Shown: piece after piece, positions 34,816-45,029 of the stretch | Numbering within the stretch: the stretch's first letter is position 1 | How the letters are laid out: each line of letters opens with the position of its first letter | From: G963665085 sp963665085 | GTDB lineage: Bacteria > Bacteroidota > Bacteroidia > Bacteroidales > JAAAOM01 | Length of the DNA: 64,000 nucleotides | Direction: 5' to 3' | Assembly (NCBI GenBank): GCA_963665085.2 | Contig: CAXXXS010000001.1 | Span: 2,232,001 to 2,296,000, forward strand | Notes under the pieces: generated by a model | What the model was told of the DNA's origin: nothing | Seen by the model: only the letters and a program-made list of their open reading frames with translations | Database searches by the model: none | Translations under genes and position numbers: made by a program

Positions 34816-35994
34816 TTATTCTGCTACGCCGTTATATTTATCGAAATCAAATGTAAGTGTAAATCTAACAGTGTTTGCAAGAGGGCTTTGTTGTCCTGAA
34901 GTAGGGGCCAGGTAAGAAAAATCTAATCCAAATACATTTAATTTTATACCAACTCCCATTGTAAAATATTTTCTATTTCCTTTGTTTTCATTTTCATGAA
35001 AATATCCGGCACGAATGGCAAATTGTTCCCTGTAAAGATATTCAACTCCTGTTGCATAGAATATTTCATTCATTTCTTCTTTTGCTCCACCGGGAGCATC
35101 ATAAAAAGATTGAATTATACCAGTAAAAAGAGGTACATCAGGATCCATTCCATATTCAATTACATCAGGATCATCGTCGCTATAAATTGGAGGAGTAGGA
35201 ACAAGATATTTGTTTAAATCCAATGTAAATGAGAATGAATTATATTCATCCATGTCTAATGTTAATCTTCCACCTAATCTCAATATTGCAGGTAAAAAGT
35301 CAGAGGGGACATCATCCGAATAAGTGATTTTTGTTCCGATGTTAGAAATGTTTAGGCCAAAGGCATATTGACCTGTTTTATCAGAAAAATTTGCATCTCG
35401 TTGGTAATAAAATCCTAAATCTGCAGCACCTGCAGTTCCTGCTTTTGTTTCTGCACCACCTGAAAATGAGCGGCCTCCTGTTAAATCAGAACGGATAAAA
35501 CGAAAGCCTAAAGCTCCGGATAAATATTCGGATAATTTAAGTGAATAAGTTGCGTCAATAGCAAATTCATTGGGGTTATAATTGCCTTGTGCTGTTCCTT
35601 CAAAATCAGTAAAAATAATTTCACCAAGAGAGAAATAACGAATAGAACCACTTATTACCTGTTGATCGTCTAATCTTTTATAACCAGCTAGATATAATAA
35701 ATTGATGTCATTTATACCAAGTCCTCTTAACCATGGAGCATACGATAATGATAATCCTGAACTTGATTCAATAAATGCATATTTTGCTGCATTCCAATGC
35801 TGTGAATGAATATCTGGCGAAGTAGCAACTCCTGCATCTCCCATAGCACCTGCCCTGGAATCGGGTGCAATAGTTAAAAATGCAACAGAAGAAATAATCG
35901 GGTTCATCTGCCCAGCTAATTGACTTTTACTAATTTGAGCAAAACTGTTTAATGAAAAAACAGCAATGCATAAAAAAACACCTAAAACCCTCAT
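34816..35994 (-). CDS. porV: type IX secretion system outer-membrane protein PorV
   Basis: PorV (LptO/OMP-channel-type beta barrel) of the T9SS; it shuttles cargo from the translocon to the PorU sortase complex. There is a signal peptide (MRVLGVFLCIAVFSLNSFAQ), then the family hallmark SSVAFLTIAPDSRAGAMGDAGVATSPDIHSQHWNAAKYAF. Many beta strands follow with alternating aromatic residues and a barrel-closing C-terminal strand (LANTVRFTLTFDFDKYNG). Length 392 residues is standard. The gene follows porU by 68 bases and precedes ispF by 2. Confidence 0.93.
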   Translation of the reverse strand: MRVLGVFLCIAVFSLNSFAQISKSQLAGQMNPIISSVAFLTIAPDSRAGAMGDAGVATSPDIHSQHWNAAKYAFIESSSGLSLSYAPWLRGLGINDINLLYLAGYKRLDDQQVISGSIRYFSLGEIIFTDFEGTAQGNYNPNEFAIDATYSLKLSEYLSGALGFRFIRSDLTGGRSFSGGAETKAGTAGAADLGFYYQRDANFSDKTGQYAFGLNISNIGTKITYSDDVPSDFLPAILRLGGRLTLDMDEYNSFSFTLDLNKYLVPTPPIYSDDDPDVIEYGMDPDVPLFTGIIQSFYDAPGGAKEEMNEIFYATGVEYLYREQFAIRAGYFHENENKGNRKYFTMGVGIKLNVFGLDFSYLAPTSGQQSPLANTVRFTLTFDFDKYNGVAE

Positions 35995-36062
35995 TATTAA
36001 ATATATGTTATGTTTAAACCCTACGGCAAAGTTAATTTAATTTATTTATTCCCAAAATCTGA

Positions 36063-39000
36063 CTATAGTATGATTAAACGGTTATAGTTCTCGGATATTG
36101 TTCCATCTTCTTTTTTAACGATTAATTTATAAATGTATAGTCCTTTTCCTACGGAATGACCACCTTGTATGTTACCATTCCAATAAATAGGAGGTATTTT
36201 ATATCCGTCTGTATACAGGTTTTCGTTTATCTCATGCAGTAGTTCACCTGTTAAAGAATATATTAAAATTGTTATATCTAAATTTTCATTAATTAGGTTG
36301 TGCTCAAAAGTAAAATAGGTTCCGGTAGAAAAAGGGTTCGGATAATTCTGCAAGTTTTCTATGTAAAATTCGTTAGGGGCTTTAACTTCAAAAGTTATGC
36401 TGGCTGTTGAAGAATTATTGTTGATGTCCCAGGCTTTGAGGGTGGCAGTATATTTTCCGGGACTTAAATCACTTAAAGGGTAATTAATTGTCCCCGATGT
36501 ATAATCATCCTGAAAAGTTTCAAAATATTCGTTTGCTGTATAGAGCTCCGATAGTTCCCCATCTAATTCAATTGTAATATCATGACCTATCCCCATACTT
36601 GACGTATTAATACCTGAATTATCTTTTAATATTGCATAGATACTCGGAGCATCATCTGAGATTCCTCCGGAAATAAAATTTGTATCATTAAGGTATAAGC
36701 TTATTTCAGGACCTTCATCATCTGTAATCGTAGTTTTTACTTTCCCCCCGATGTAAAAATCATCAAAATTACCATGTGCATCGATAGAATCATTTTCTGC
36801 ATAGTAAATGATTTTACCTGTACCAATGTTATAGGCAATATCTTTTGGAAGTACAAAGGAAAAATTAAAGTATCCATCAGAAACAGAAGCTTTACCTTGA
36901 AATATAGGGGCAGGCCTTGTGTTAAATTCAAATGCCCCATCTCCATCATTGTTGAGAGTTGTAATTGTTTGCTCTTTGTCGTAAACTAGAGGATAAACAG
37001 TTCCATTAAAATCATTCAGTAGATTACCTGAATTATCCTCAATATGACCCTTTATGGTTACAACAGAAAAAGCACTTACTGTATCTGTATAATTCTCAGC
37101 AGGAATATCATTTATAGAATCAGTATGGATACTATATAAGGGGAAATTTAGTTGGCATGCCGGATCTCCCAGTAAAGTAAAGTTTCGCTTGTTATTATCT
37201 GATATTGCATTTTTTGATAAACGTAGAATATCCCCGAAAGTAGTACGCTCACCATTCTCGGTTATTTCGAAAACATTGTCGTAGAATTTTTTGCTTAGTT
37301 CAAAATTGCGGTTTGCATAAACTATCCGGGTGGTTGTAAGTAAGGCAATTGCACCACCATCTGGATTTAATAACACATTTTCCCCTGCGGATGTTTCTAA
37401 GTCATCAAACCTGCTAAATTCACATGTTGCTGTTAAAAACAATGAGTAATAAGGAGAATTCTGCCATCCTTGAATATCCTGGTTTTCTATTATTCTTTCA
37501 TGGGCAAGGCCATCTTCAGAACCATGCCCAACATAATTCATTATTAAAACACCAGATTCAAGGGCATCGTATATAGCTTTGGTGACATCAGGATAAGTGG
37601 CTCCATCAGCAGAAATTACTTGTTTATATGCATCTAACATTATTTTTTGAACAGCAAATTCTGGATAAAGCTCATTCACTTTCTCAGCCAGTTGATTGGC
37701 TTGGTTCATGTGCAGATTATTATCTTCATCGTCTCCAACAAAACAAATCTTATTCCTCCATGGACGGAAAGTGGATTGTGAATAATATAATTTAACCTTG
37801 GCAACCATTTCGTCTGCCTGGGCTGTTGTTATAACAGGAAATCTTCCGATCCCGATATCCATCAATCCGCCACTATCTCCTTCATCCTCATCAAGAAAAG
37901 AAAAAAAATCATCACCTACAAAACTTGATGTTTGGCTTAGAGAATTTGATGATTGATAAGTCATTATATAATTTGTGTTAGCATCAAGAGGACGGTTATC
38001 ATAGGTTCCGTCTCCAAATAATAAAAGATGTTTTAAAGAATGCTCATCTTCAGTACCATATTTTTTATAAAAGAACCGTGCCAAATCCCTTATTGCAGAA
38101 ACATCGCGTGTGCCGGACGAGAATTCATTATAGATTTGCTCCGGTGTAGTTACTAATACATTATAATTGCTTTTTTCTTTATGAAAATCAGCAAGTTCAT
38201 TGGCTTGTTCAATTAAACCGGGTAATGCAACAATAATATAATCAACAGCATCATTTCCATGGATGTCTTGATTTTCAATTTTTTCTGATTCATATTCTGG
38301 TTCAAGGTAATCATCATTGGGATTGAAAATGATAAAGCGGCTAATAGTGTCCCCATTTGCGGCAAACGACATGGAGCTTCCATTAATGCTTGGTTCAATG
38401 GTTTTTACACTGTGGAAATCAGAAACGTCCCATATCTCTAAATTAGAAGAAGCATTTGAAATATTGAATTTGATTATAGAGTTATCAGCAATACCTAGAA
38501 CGTTTCTAAAATCCAAGTAATTATCCCTTACCTCTAAATTGCAATATGCATTGAGTGTAACGTAATCAAGCCATCCTTTGCAATCTCCATTTATGTTATA
38601 TTGAAATTGAATGTTCTGAGACTCTCCTTCGGGTGTGTAAGTTGTAGTAAATGTTCCTGACTTTGCATAATCACTGTCGCTACTTTCAAGATTAACACTC
38701 GAAAAACTTACTTTACCTAATGTGTTGTCATTCTGTAATATTGTAAATGATGTGCTGGCATTTGACCTTGAAACAAGGTGCGATGTTAATTTAACAGGTT
38801 TTGTTGTTATGATATTTTCAAAGATAAAAGTAGTGTCATATTCAATATTAGAGTATCTAAAAACTTCACCTAGCCATAATCTTCCTGAACCAAATAAATT
38901 GTAAAAATTCCCTTCGTGTGATGAAAAATCAATAAATTGATCAATCTCCTGAGTGGCAGAAGTTGTTATTTTATCAGACTCTTCAATTGTTTTTGCGGTT

Positions 39001-39923
39001 CCTGTGCCTACGCCAATAAAATAGTAATAATAGTCAGAATAAGGATGTGGCTGATAAGACCATGTTGTATCTGATTCTGAATAATTCCATTTGTTTGGGC
39101 CATTTGCAAAAAATAGAAGGTAGTCGGTCTCTGAATTTAGTTTTCCATCTGAACCAAAATTTTCGAGAACAGGAATTTCTTCTAAATCATCAATTCTTGA
39201 GACATTATTGTTGTAGGGTAGTTGTCCTTCTCCATTACCGAAAATTTGTATTTGATCAAAATTTGTAATTCCTAAATCAGAGAGGGCTTTATAAGTAATT
39301 TTGTAAATACCATCTTTGTTAACCTTTATTTTATACCAATCTCCGGTTGCAAGTACAGAACTATTTTTAAAATTCGATTTAGCTATGACGTTCTTTGATG
39401 CTTTATTTTCTGAAAGTTTTATTTTTAAAGTAAAGCTGGTTAGTTTCTCTATATAGCCGGTATTATTATTCAAGCGTAGAGGTAAAAAGTTACAATATAA
39501 CACAGATGTATTTCTATCTGTTTTAATTGAATTTTCCAGGGTGATATTTTTTTGTATATCACAAAGAAATTTTATGTTGGATATGGTAGTCCAAGGAACA
39601 ACCTCGTATTTCTCATCTTCTAAATAAATAGAATCTATTTGAATATCGTTACTGAGTTCTTTTTTTAAAAAATAATATGGTAATTTATTATCAGGATTTG
39701 GGTAAACAGCCTTATCAAAATGAAGATAAAATGAACTGTAGGTGATTTCCTGGCTGTCAGTTCTAAAATATGTGTTTTGTAAAGCATCTTCGTTCCATTT
39801 TAGTTGCTCATCAAACGATAATACCTCTTGGGCTGTTAAATCCATGCTGTAAAAAGCTGAAACACATAAAATAAAAATAAGAGAGAGTCTACAAATATGT
39901 GTTTTTGAAAAATTTTTCATCAT
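36063..39923 (-). CDS. porU: type IX secretion system sortase PorU
   Basis: C25-family cysteine peptidase that removes the C-terminal domain of cargo and attaches it to the cell surface. I choose ATG 39923 (MMKNFSKTHICRLSLIFILC) with AGGAAG nine bases ahead of it; an upstream TTG frame would add 28 residues without a signal. The catalytic dyad is visible: His about residue 800 in NYVGHGSEDG and Cys about 834 in LFLTATCEFSR, 34 residues apart. The protein ends with a T9SS CTD-like domain: YPNPFSTGTYFTFEH, ILIYSLTGELL and GLYIYKLIVK. Length 1286 residues fits PorU. It is divergent from the porP-like gene. Confidence 0.93.
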   Translation of the reverse strand: MMKNFSKTHICRLSLIFILCVSAFYSMDLTAQEVLSFDEQLKWNEDALQNTYFRTDSQEITYSSFYLHFDKAVYPNPDNKLPYYFLKKELSNDIQIDSIYLEDEKYEVVPWTTISNIKFLCDIQKNITLENSIKTDRNTSVLYCNFLPLRLNNNTGYIEKLTSFTLKIKLSENKASKNVIAKSNFKNSSVLATGDWYKIKVNKDGIYKITYKALSDLGITNFDQIQIFGNGEGQLPYNNNVSRIDDLEEIPVLENFGSDGKLNSETDYLLFFANGPNKWNYSESDTTWSYQPHPYSDYYYYFIGVGTGTAKTIEESDKITTSATQEIDQFIDFSSHEGNFYNLFGSGRLWLGEVFRYSNIEYDTTFIFENIITTKPVKLTSHLVSRSNASTSFTILQNDNTLGKVSFSSVNLESSDSDYAKSGTFTTTYTPEGESQNIQFQYNINGDCKGWLDYVTLNAYCNLEVRDNYLDFRNVLGIADNSIIKFNISNASSNLEIWDVSDFHSVKTIEPSINGSSMSFAANGDTISRFIIFNPNDDYLEPEYESEKIENQDIHGNDAVDYIIVALPGLIEQANELADFHKEKSNYNVLVTTPEQIYNEFSSGTRDVSAIRDLARFFYKKYGTEDEHSLKHLLLFGDGTYDNRPLDANTNYIMTYQSSNSLSQTSSFVGDDFFSFLDEDEGDSGGLMDIGIGRFPVITTAQADEMVAKVKLYYSQSTFRPWRNKICFVGDDEDNNLHMNQANQLAEKVNELYPEFAVQKIMLDAYKQVISADGATYPDVTKAIYDALESGVLIMNYVGHGSEDGLAHERIIENQDIQGWQNSPYYSLFLTATCEFSRFDDLETSAGENVLLNPDGGAIALLTTTRIVYANRNFELSKKFYDNVFEITENGERTTFGDILRLSKNAISDNNKRNFTLLGDPACQLNFPLYSIHTDSINDIPAENYTDTVSAFSVVTIKGHIEDNSGNLLNDFNGTVYPLVYDKEQTITTLNNDGDGAFEFNTRPAPIFQGKASVSDGYFNFSFVLPKDIAYNIGTGKIIYYAENDSIDAHGNFDDFYIGGKVKTTITDDEGPEISLYLNDTNFISGGISDDAPSIYAILKDNSGINTSSMGIGHDITIELDGELSELYTANEYFETFQDDYTSGTINYPLSDLSPGKYTATLKAWDINNNSSTASITFEVKAPNEFYIENLQNYPNPFSTGTYFTFEHNLINENLDITILIYSLTGELLHEINENLYTDGYKIPPIYWNGNIQGGHSVGKGLYIYKLIVKKEDGTISENYNRLIIL

Positions 39924-40019
39924 TTTTATTGTCTTCCTAAAATAGAACGTTAAAAGAAACGTTAAGTTTACCAAAAAATTGTCGTAAAATAGACGTGTAT
40001 TAATCAACTTGAAAGCCTT

Positions 40020-40976
40020 TTGTTTAATTTAAAATTCAAATATATAATTGTTGCGTTAACCATTTTAATAAAAGTTAAAACTGTTTATTCGCAATCACCG
40101 TCAAATTCGCATTTTTTTTTGAATTTAATCAATGAGAATCCGGCAAATGTTTCTATAAATAATGAGAGGCTCATAGCATTTAATTACAGGAATCAATTAC
40201 CAAGATTAGCTTCTAATTATGTTAATTATGGTTTTTTTTATTCTCAACCTTTACTTATAAAAAATAGTTCGGTAGGATTTTTGTTAAATAATGATGTTCA
40301 GGGAAGTGGAATCATTAATAATTTTTCTTCATCTGCTATTTATGGCTATAAAGTAAAAATGGCAAGCAGGTCATTTATTCATTTTGGTCTCCAGGCATCA
40401 TTTTTTCAAAAGAGTTATAATTTTAGTGGTTTGGATTTAGAAGATTCCAATGAGGTTCTATCCAAAGAAAATGTATTGTATTCTGATTTTAGTGCTGGGA
40501 TAAAATTCGTTCTTAATAATTTATATTTTGGTGGGGCTATTCAGCATGCAACCCCACCTCTTGTTTTGCAGGGGTATAATTATACTAACAATTTAAGAAC
40601 GTATCTTTTAGAGACAGGTATTGAGATTCCAATAAAATATAATTCAGTATATCAACCTGTGTTTTCAATTTCGCCATCATTACTTTTAAAATATGAGGGA
40701 GGGCATCAGTTAATCCAATTTGGATCATCTTTAAAAAGAAATCCTGTGGAGCTTGGTATATGGTTGCGACAAGACTTTATATTTAATTATGACGCATTGG
40801 TTTTTTCATTTGCATTTTTTCAGCCAAAATTTAACTTTGTATATAGTTACGATGTAAAACCTCCTTGGCTAATGAATTATTTTCAAAATTCTGGGGCTCA
40901 TGAGGTAACATTTTTAATTAAAATGGAGTATAACAAAAAAAGAAAGTTGCGGGCAATAAAATGTCCAAAAAATTAG
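40020..40976 (+). CDS. PorP/SprF-family type IX secretion outer-membrane protein
   Basis: Outer-membrane beta-barrel of the PorP/SprF family, whose members usually partner a gliding or secretion component. It has a signal-like N-terminus (LKFKYIIVALTILIKVKTVYSQ), then the family pattern HFFLNLINENPANVSINNERLIAFNYRNQLP, and strands with aromatic residues through SVGFLLNNDVQGSGIINNFS. The start is TTG at 40020 by my reading; no good upstream ATG exists in this frame and the signal begins just after it. The length is 318 residues. It is divergent from porU, 96 bases apart, and precedes gldJ, so a role in the same machine is likely. Confidence 0.8.
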   Translation: MFNLKFKYIIVALTILIKVKTVYSQSPSNSHFFLNLINENPANVSINNERLIAFNYRNQLPRLASNYVNYGFFYSQPLLIKNSSVGFLLNNDVQGSGIINNFSSSAIYGYKVKMASRSFIHFGLQASFFQKSYNFSGLDLEDSNEVLSKENVLYSDFSAGIKFVLNNLYFGGAIQHATPPLVLQGYNYTNNLRTYLLETGIEIPIKYNSVYQPVFSISPSLLLKYEGGHQLIQFGSSLKRNPVELGIWLRQDFIFNYDALVFSFAFFQPKFNFVYSYDVKPPWLMNYFQNSGAHEVTFLIKMEYNKKRKLRAIKCPKN

Positions 40977-41022
40977 TTATATTTGATATAAGGATATTTA
41001 AAAAACTTAAAAATAAGCCATT

Positions 41023-42510
41023 ATGAAAATTAAGTTAAGCGCATTTCCAGTTTTAATCGCAGCATCATTGCTTATTATCTCTTGTGGAGGTGGAGGAGAT
41101 AAAGCAAAAGAATCACCTACTACAGGCTGGGCTTATAATGACCCTGATAACGGCGGATTCGAAGTTATTCAAGGTGCTGAACAGGAAACTGGTCCTGGCT
41201 TAGTGTTCATTGAAGGAGGTACCTATACAATGGGACGTGTTGAGCAGGATGTTATGTATGATTGGAATAATGTTCCAAGAAGGGTAACGGTAGCATCATT
41301 CTACATGGATGAGACAGAAGTAAGAAATGTAGATTATCGTGAGTATTTATATTGGATAAGCAGGGTATTTGTAGATTATCCAGAAGTTTATAAAAATGCT
41401 TTACCCGATACATTGGTATGGCGTTCTCCAATGGGATATAATGAGCCTTACGTAGAATATTATTTCAGGCATCCTGCATATAATAATTATCCAGTCGTTG
41501 GTGTTAACTGGTTACAAGCAAATGATTACGCTGCTTGGCGTTCAGATAGGGTTAATGAAGGAATATTAATTGATGAGGGTATACTTGAAATTGATCCAAA
41601 CCAAATTGGTGAAGAAAACTTTAATACCGAAGCTTATTTAGCTGGTCAGTATGAAGGTTTAGTTAGACAAAATCTTCCATCACTGGATCCAAACAAAGAA
41701 GAAAGAAGGGTATTACTAGAGGATGGTCTTTTACTCCCAAAATATAGACTTCCAACTGAAGCCGAATGGGAATTTGCTGCTTTAGGGCTTATTGGTAATT
41801 CTTACGATGAAAGAGTTTTCGACCGAAGAATTTATCCTTGGGATGGACACGGACTAAGAAATCCTGATAGTGATGCCAGGGGGCAAATGCAGGCAAACTT
41901 TGTAAGAGGTCGTGGTGACTACATGGGTACTGCTGGAGCATTAAACGATAATGCAGAGATTACTTCTCAGGTTACAGCTTATTGGCCTAATGATTACGGG
42001 TTGTATTGTATGGCAGGCAACGTTAATGAGTGGGTCCTTGATGTATACCGACCATTGTCTTTCGAAGATTTTGATGAATTCAGGCCATTTAGAGGTAATG
42101 TTTTTGAGACATTAGTTCGTGATGAAGAAGGTAATATTGCAGAAAAAGATAGTCTAGGACGTTTAAGATATCGTGAAATTACCCCAGAAGAAGCTATGAG
42201 CAGAGATAATTATAAGAAAGCTGATTATAGAAATTATAAGGATGGTGATTATGAATCAAGCCTTGACTTTGAATCAGAAGATGCTGAAAAAGGACCTGGT
42301 TCTAATAGGATGTATGTTAAGGAATCAGATCAGCCATCATCTCTAGTTACTGATGACACCAGAGTTTACAAAGGTGGCTCTTGGAAAGACAGGGCTTATT
42401 GGTTAGGTCCTGGAACAAGAAGATATATGGATCAAAGTAGATCAACAAATGATCTTGGTTTTAGGTGTGCGATGACTCGTGTTGGCAGTCCAACAGGACT
42501 TGGAAAGTGA
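41023..42510 (+). CDS. gldJ: gliding motility/T9SS lipoprotein GldJ
   Basis: Lipoprotein (AASLLIISCGGGG) with a formylglycine-generating-enzyme-type (SUMF1) domain. Typical blocks are LVFIEGGTYTMGRVEQD, NNYPVVGVNWLQANDYAAWRSDRVNE, YRLPTEAEWEFAALG, DYGLYCMAGNVNEWVLDVY and the C-terminal RVYKGGSWKDRAYWLGPGTRRYMDQSRSTNDLGFRCAMTR. The same gene order as in other Bacteroidota (porV-porU, porP, gldJ, murF) supports GldJ rather than GldK. Members lack catalytic function and act as structural parts of the secretion and gliding machinery in the outer membrane. Length 495 residues. Confidence 0.88.
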   Translation: MKIKLSAFPVLIAASLLIISCGGGGDKAKESPTTGWAYNDPDNGGFEVIQGAEQETGPGLVFIEGGTYTMGRVEQDVMYDWNNVPRRVTVASFYMDETEVRNVDYREYLYWISRVFVDYPEVYKNALPDTLVWRSPMGYNEPYVEYYFRHPAYNNYPVVGVNWLQANDYAAWRSDRVNEGILIDEGILEIDPNQIGEENFNTEAYLAGQYEGLVRQNLPSLDPNKEERRVLLEDGLLLPKYRLPTEAEWEFAALGLIGNSYDERVFDRRIYPWDGHGLRNPDSDARGQMQANFVRGRGDYMGTAGALNDNAEITSQVTAYWPNDYGLYCMAGNVNEWVLDVYRPLSFEDFDEFRPFRGNVFETLVRDEEGNIAEKDSLGRLRYREITPEEAMSRDNYKKADYRNYKDGDYESSLDFESEDAEKGPGSNRMYVKESDQPSSLVTDDTRVYKGGSWKDRAYWLGPGTRRYMDQSRSTNDLGFRCAMTRVGSPTGLGK

Positions 42511-42536
42511 TAGTAATTTTATAAAATGATATTTAT

Positions 42537-42571
42537 AAACCTCATTCGGTGAATTCGGATGAGGTTTTTTT
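42537..42571 (+). terminator. rho-independent terminator just ahead of murF
   Basis: AAACCTCAT (42537-42545) pairs with ATGAGGTTT (42559-42567), 13-base loop, and seven Ts up to the murF start codon at 42572. It should stop gldJ transcription; murF must therefore be read through it or have another promoter. Confidence 0.8.
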
Positions 42572-43885
42572 ATGTTAGAGCAGATGAGAATTAAAGATAT
42601 TTATTCCTTATTTAAGGAATGTACAGGAGTTACAATAGACTCTAGAAAAGTTGAAAAAGACAACATCTTTTTTGCTATAAAAGGAGACCGTTTTGATGGG
42701 AATATTTACGCAGAAAAAGCAATAAATAATGGAGCTAAATATGCAATAATTGATAATCCGGATTTTATAAAAGGAAATAATTATATCCTAGTAGATAATG
42801 TCCTCGAAAAATTGCAGGAATTAGCTAGATACCATGTTCGGGAACTTAAACCAAAATTAAAAGTTGTTGCTTTAACTGGTTCAAATGGGAAAACTACAAC
42901 AAAAGAACTAATTGCAAAAGTTTTAAGTTCTCGATATAGAGTGCAATTTACAGAAGGAAATTTAAATAATCATATAGGTGTTCCTTTAACTGTTTTAAAG
43001 TTATCTGAAGCAACAGAAATTGCTGTTATTGAAATGGGGGCAAATCACCATAAGGAAATTGAATTATTGGCATCTATTGGTCAGCCGGATGTAGGATTGA
43101 TAACAAATATTGGGGAAGCTCATATTGAAGGATTTGGCTCAATAGAGGGAGTTTTGAAAGCAAAATCAGAATTATTTGATTACCTGGAGAACGAAGGAGA
43201 AACTTTGTGTGTTAATTTAAATGATGAATATTTAGCCGAAAAATACAAGCAGGGTAGTTATTCTAAAAAGGTATTTTATGGAGGTAAAAACAAATTAGGT
43301 ATTACGGGTGAAATTTTAAATTCAGGACTTGATGAGCAGGTTATAGCTATTAACTTTGAGCAGAAGAGTTATTCTTTTAAAACAAAATTAATAGGTCAGT
43401 ATAATTTAGATAATTTTTTAGCTGCATTTACAATTGGCAAAATTTTCAATATTTCTGAAGAAAAAATAGTAGAATCTCTTTCCTCATATCGTCCAAATTT
43501 AAATAGATCTCAATTTATAGAGACTAAAAGAAATCGTTTAATTGTTGATACCTATAATGCAAATCCAACTAGTATGCAGGCAGCACTCACAAATCTAATC
43601 AATATTGAAGCCAAAAATAAAGTTGCTATTATTGGGGGGATGAAAGAATTAGGAGAGAATTCAAGATTATACCATAGGCAAGTTGCAGATATCCTATCCC
43701 TTAGTGAATTTTTTAAGGTTTTTTTGATCGGGGACGAGTTTAATGAAGTAAAACAGCATTTCACCAGATTTGGAAATGTTGAAGAATTAATCGAAAATTT
43801 AAAAAAGGAAAATCTAAAGGATTGTACGATTTTGATTAAAGGCTCTAGGGCAAATCAACTTGAAAAAGTTGTGGATTTTTTATAG
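42572..43885 (+). CDS. murF: UDP-N-acetylmuramoyl-tripeptide--D-alanyl-D-alanine ligase
   Basis: ATP-dependent Mur ligase that adds D-Ala-D-Ala to the peptidoglycan precursor in the cytoplasm. The ATP site VVALTGSNGKTTTKELIAKVL, the metal/substrate block VIEMGANHHKEIELLASIGQPDVGLITNIGEAHIEGFGS, YNLDNFLAAFTIGK and IVDTYNANPTSMQAAL are all standard. Length 437 residues is typical. The start is ATG 42572 or ATG 42584; the first lies directly after the terminator's T-run, so the second is a fair alternative. Placing murF after gldJ is a common arrangement in this phylum. Confidence 0.95.
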   Translation: MLEQMRIKDIYSLFKECTGVTIDSRKVEKDNIFFAIKGDRFDGNIYAEKAINNGAKYAIIDNPDFIKGNNYILVDNVLEKLQELARYHVRELKPKLKVVALTGSNGKTTTKELIAKVLSSRYRVQFTEGNLNNHIGVPLTVLKLSEATEIAVIEMGANHHKEIELLASIGQPDVGLITNIGEAHIEGFGSIEGVLKAKSELFDYLENEGETLCVNLNDEYLAEKYKQGSYSKKVFYGGKNKLGITGEILNSGLDEQVIAINFEQKSYSFKTKLIGQYNLDNFLAAFTIGKIFNISEEKIVESLSSYRPNLNRSQFIETKRNRLIVDTYNANPTSMQAALTNLINIEAKNKVAIIGGMKELGENSRLYHRQVADILSLSEFFKVFLIGDEFNEVKQHFTRFGNVEELIENLKKENLKDCTILIKGSRANQLEKVVDFL

Positions 43886-44089
43886 AAAGTCAATGAAAAT
43901 TACAGAAAACGTATGTCTTAAACACAAAATTTCAAAAAAATAGTTTCCTGTAGATTTTGGATGTTAAGCTACAGCCAATAATAGTCTGAAACTTTAATGT
44001 TGCTTTAGGTGTAGGGTTGTAATATTTTTTTTGCGTTAATAAAGTTGTTTACTTCTACTTACTAATGTTTGTTATAATTTAGTTAATAT

Positions 44090-44127
44090 AAAAAAAAGGC
44101 TAAGGCTTGCATGTCTTAACCCTTTTT
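44090..44127 (-). terminator. rho-independent terminator after the superoxide dismutase gene
   Basis: On the minus strand GGGTTAAG pairs with CTTAGCC with one bulged G, followed by a T8 run (the A8 on the plus strand at 44090-44097). It ends the 44142-44741 transcript. Between 43886 and 44089 I see nothing coding. Confidence 0.75.
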
Positions 44128-44141
44128 CTGCTGTGTTGATA

Positions 44142-44741
44142 TTAAGATTTAAATCTTTTTGTTACTTCTTCCCAATTAATTACATTCCAGAATGCAGAGA
44201 TATAATCAGGGCGTCTATTTTGATATTTTAAGTAATACGCATGTTCCCAAATATCAAGACCAAGTATAGGGGTTCCTTTTACTTCTGCTATATCCATTAA
44301 TGGATTGTCTTGATTTGGAGTTGATGTTACAATAAGTTCATCTCCTTTTTTTATCAACCATGCCCAACCGGAGCCAAATCTTGTTGCTGCTGCATTAGAG
44401 AAAGTTTCTTTTAATTTATCAAATGAACCAAAGTATTTATTAATTGCATCTAACAAATCGCCATTGGGATTCCCTCCTCCTTTTGGAGACATTACTTTCC
44501 AAAATAAATTGTGATTATAAAAACCACCTCCATTATTTCTTACTGCAGGTGTACTTTTTGAAATTGAAGAAAGAATATCCTCTATTGATTTATTCTCAAG
44601 TTCAGTTCCTGATATCGCTTCATTTAATTTTGTTGTATAAGCGCCATGATGTTTTGTGTGATGAATTTCCATAGTTTGTGCATCAACATATGGTTCTAAT
44701 GCATTATATGCATAATCTAGTTTTGGTAATTTAAATGCCAT
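44142..44741 (-). CDS. superoxide dismutase (Fe/Mn type)
   Basis: Iron/manganese superoxide dismutase that detoxifies superoxide in the cytoplasm. The four metal ligands are visible: His in IHHTKHHGAYTTKL (two), His in GGGFYNHNLFWKVMSP, Asp and His in LGLDIWEHAYYLKYQNRRPDYISAFWNVINW. The DxWEHAYY signature is intact. Length 199 residues is normal. The metal (Fe, Mn or cambialistic) cannot be decided from this sequence. It stands alone, with a strong terminator at its 3' end. Confidence 0.95.
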   Translation of the reverse strand: MAFKLPKLDYAYNALEPYVDAQTMEIHHTKHHGAYTTKLNEAISGTELENKSIEDILSSISKSTPAVRNNGGGFYNHNLFWKVMSPKGGGNPNGDLLDAINKYFGSFDKLKETFSNAAATRFGSGWAWLIKKGDELIVTSTPNQDNPLMDIAEVKGTPILGLDIWEHAYYLKYQNRRPDYISAFWNVINWEEVTKRFKS

Positions 44742-45029
44742 AATATTATTATTTTAAATTCAACTTATTTATAATTATTATAAATAACAAAGCGTAAATA
44801 ACAATGTTCAATGAGTTTTTTTTTTATTGAATTACATAGGTTAGATGATTTTACTTACTTATAAGTATCGTTTATACATCAAAAATTGCTGTATGTCAAA
44901 ATAAGAGATTTGAACTTGTCTATTTGCTTAAAAATGACGTATATTGATATGTAAAACCCCTTGTAAGAGACCTCCTGAAGTTCGAAAAAGTTATTAAACA
45001 AAAGGTGTAACTTATAAATAGAAATTTCA

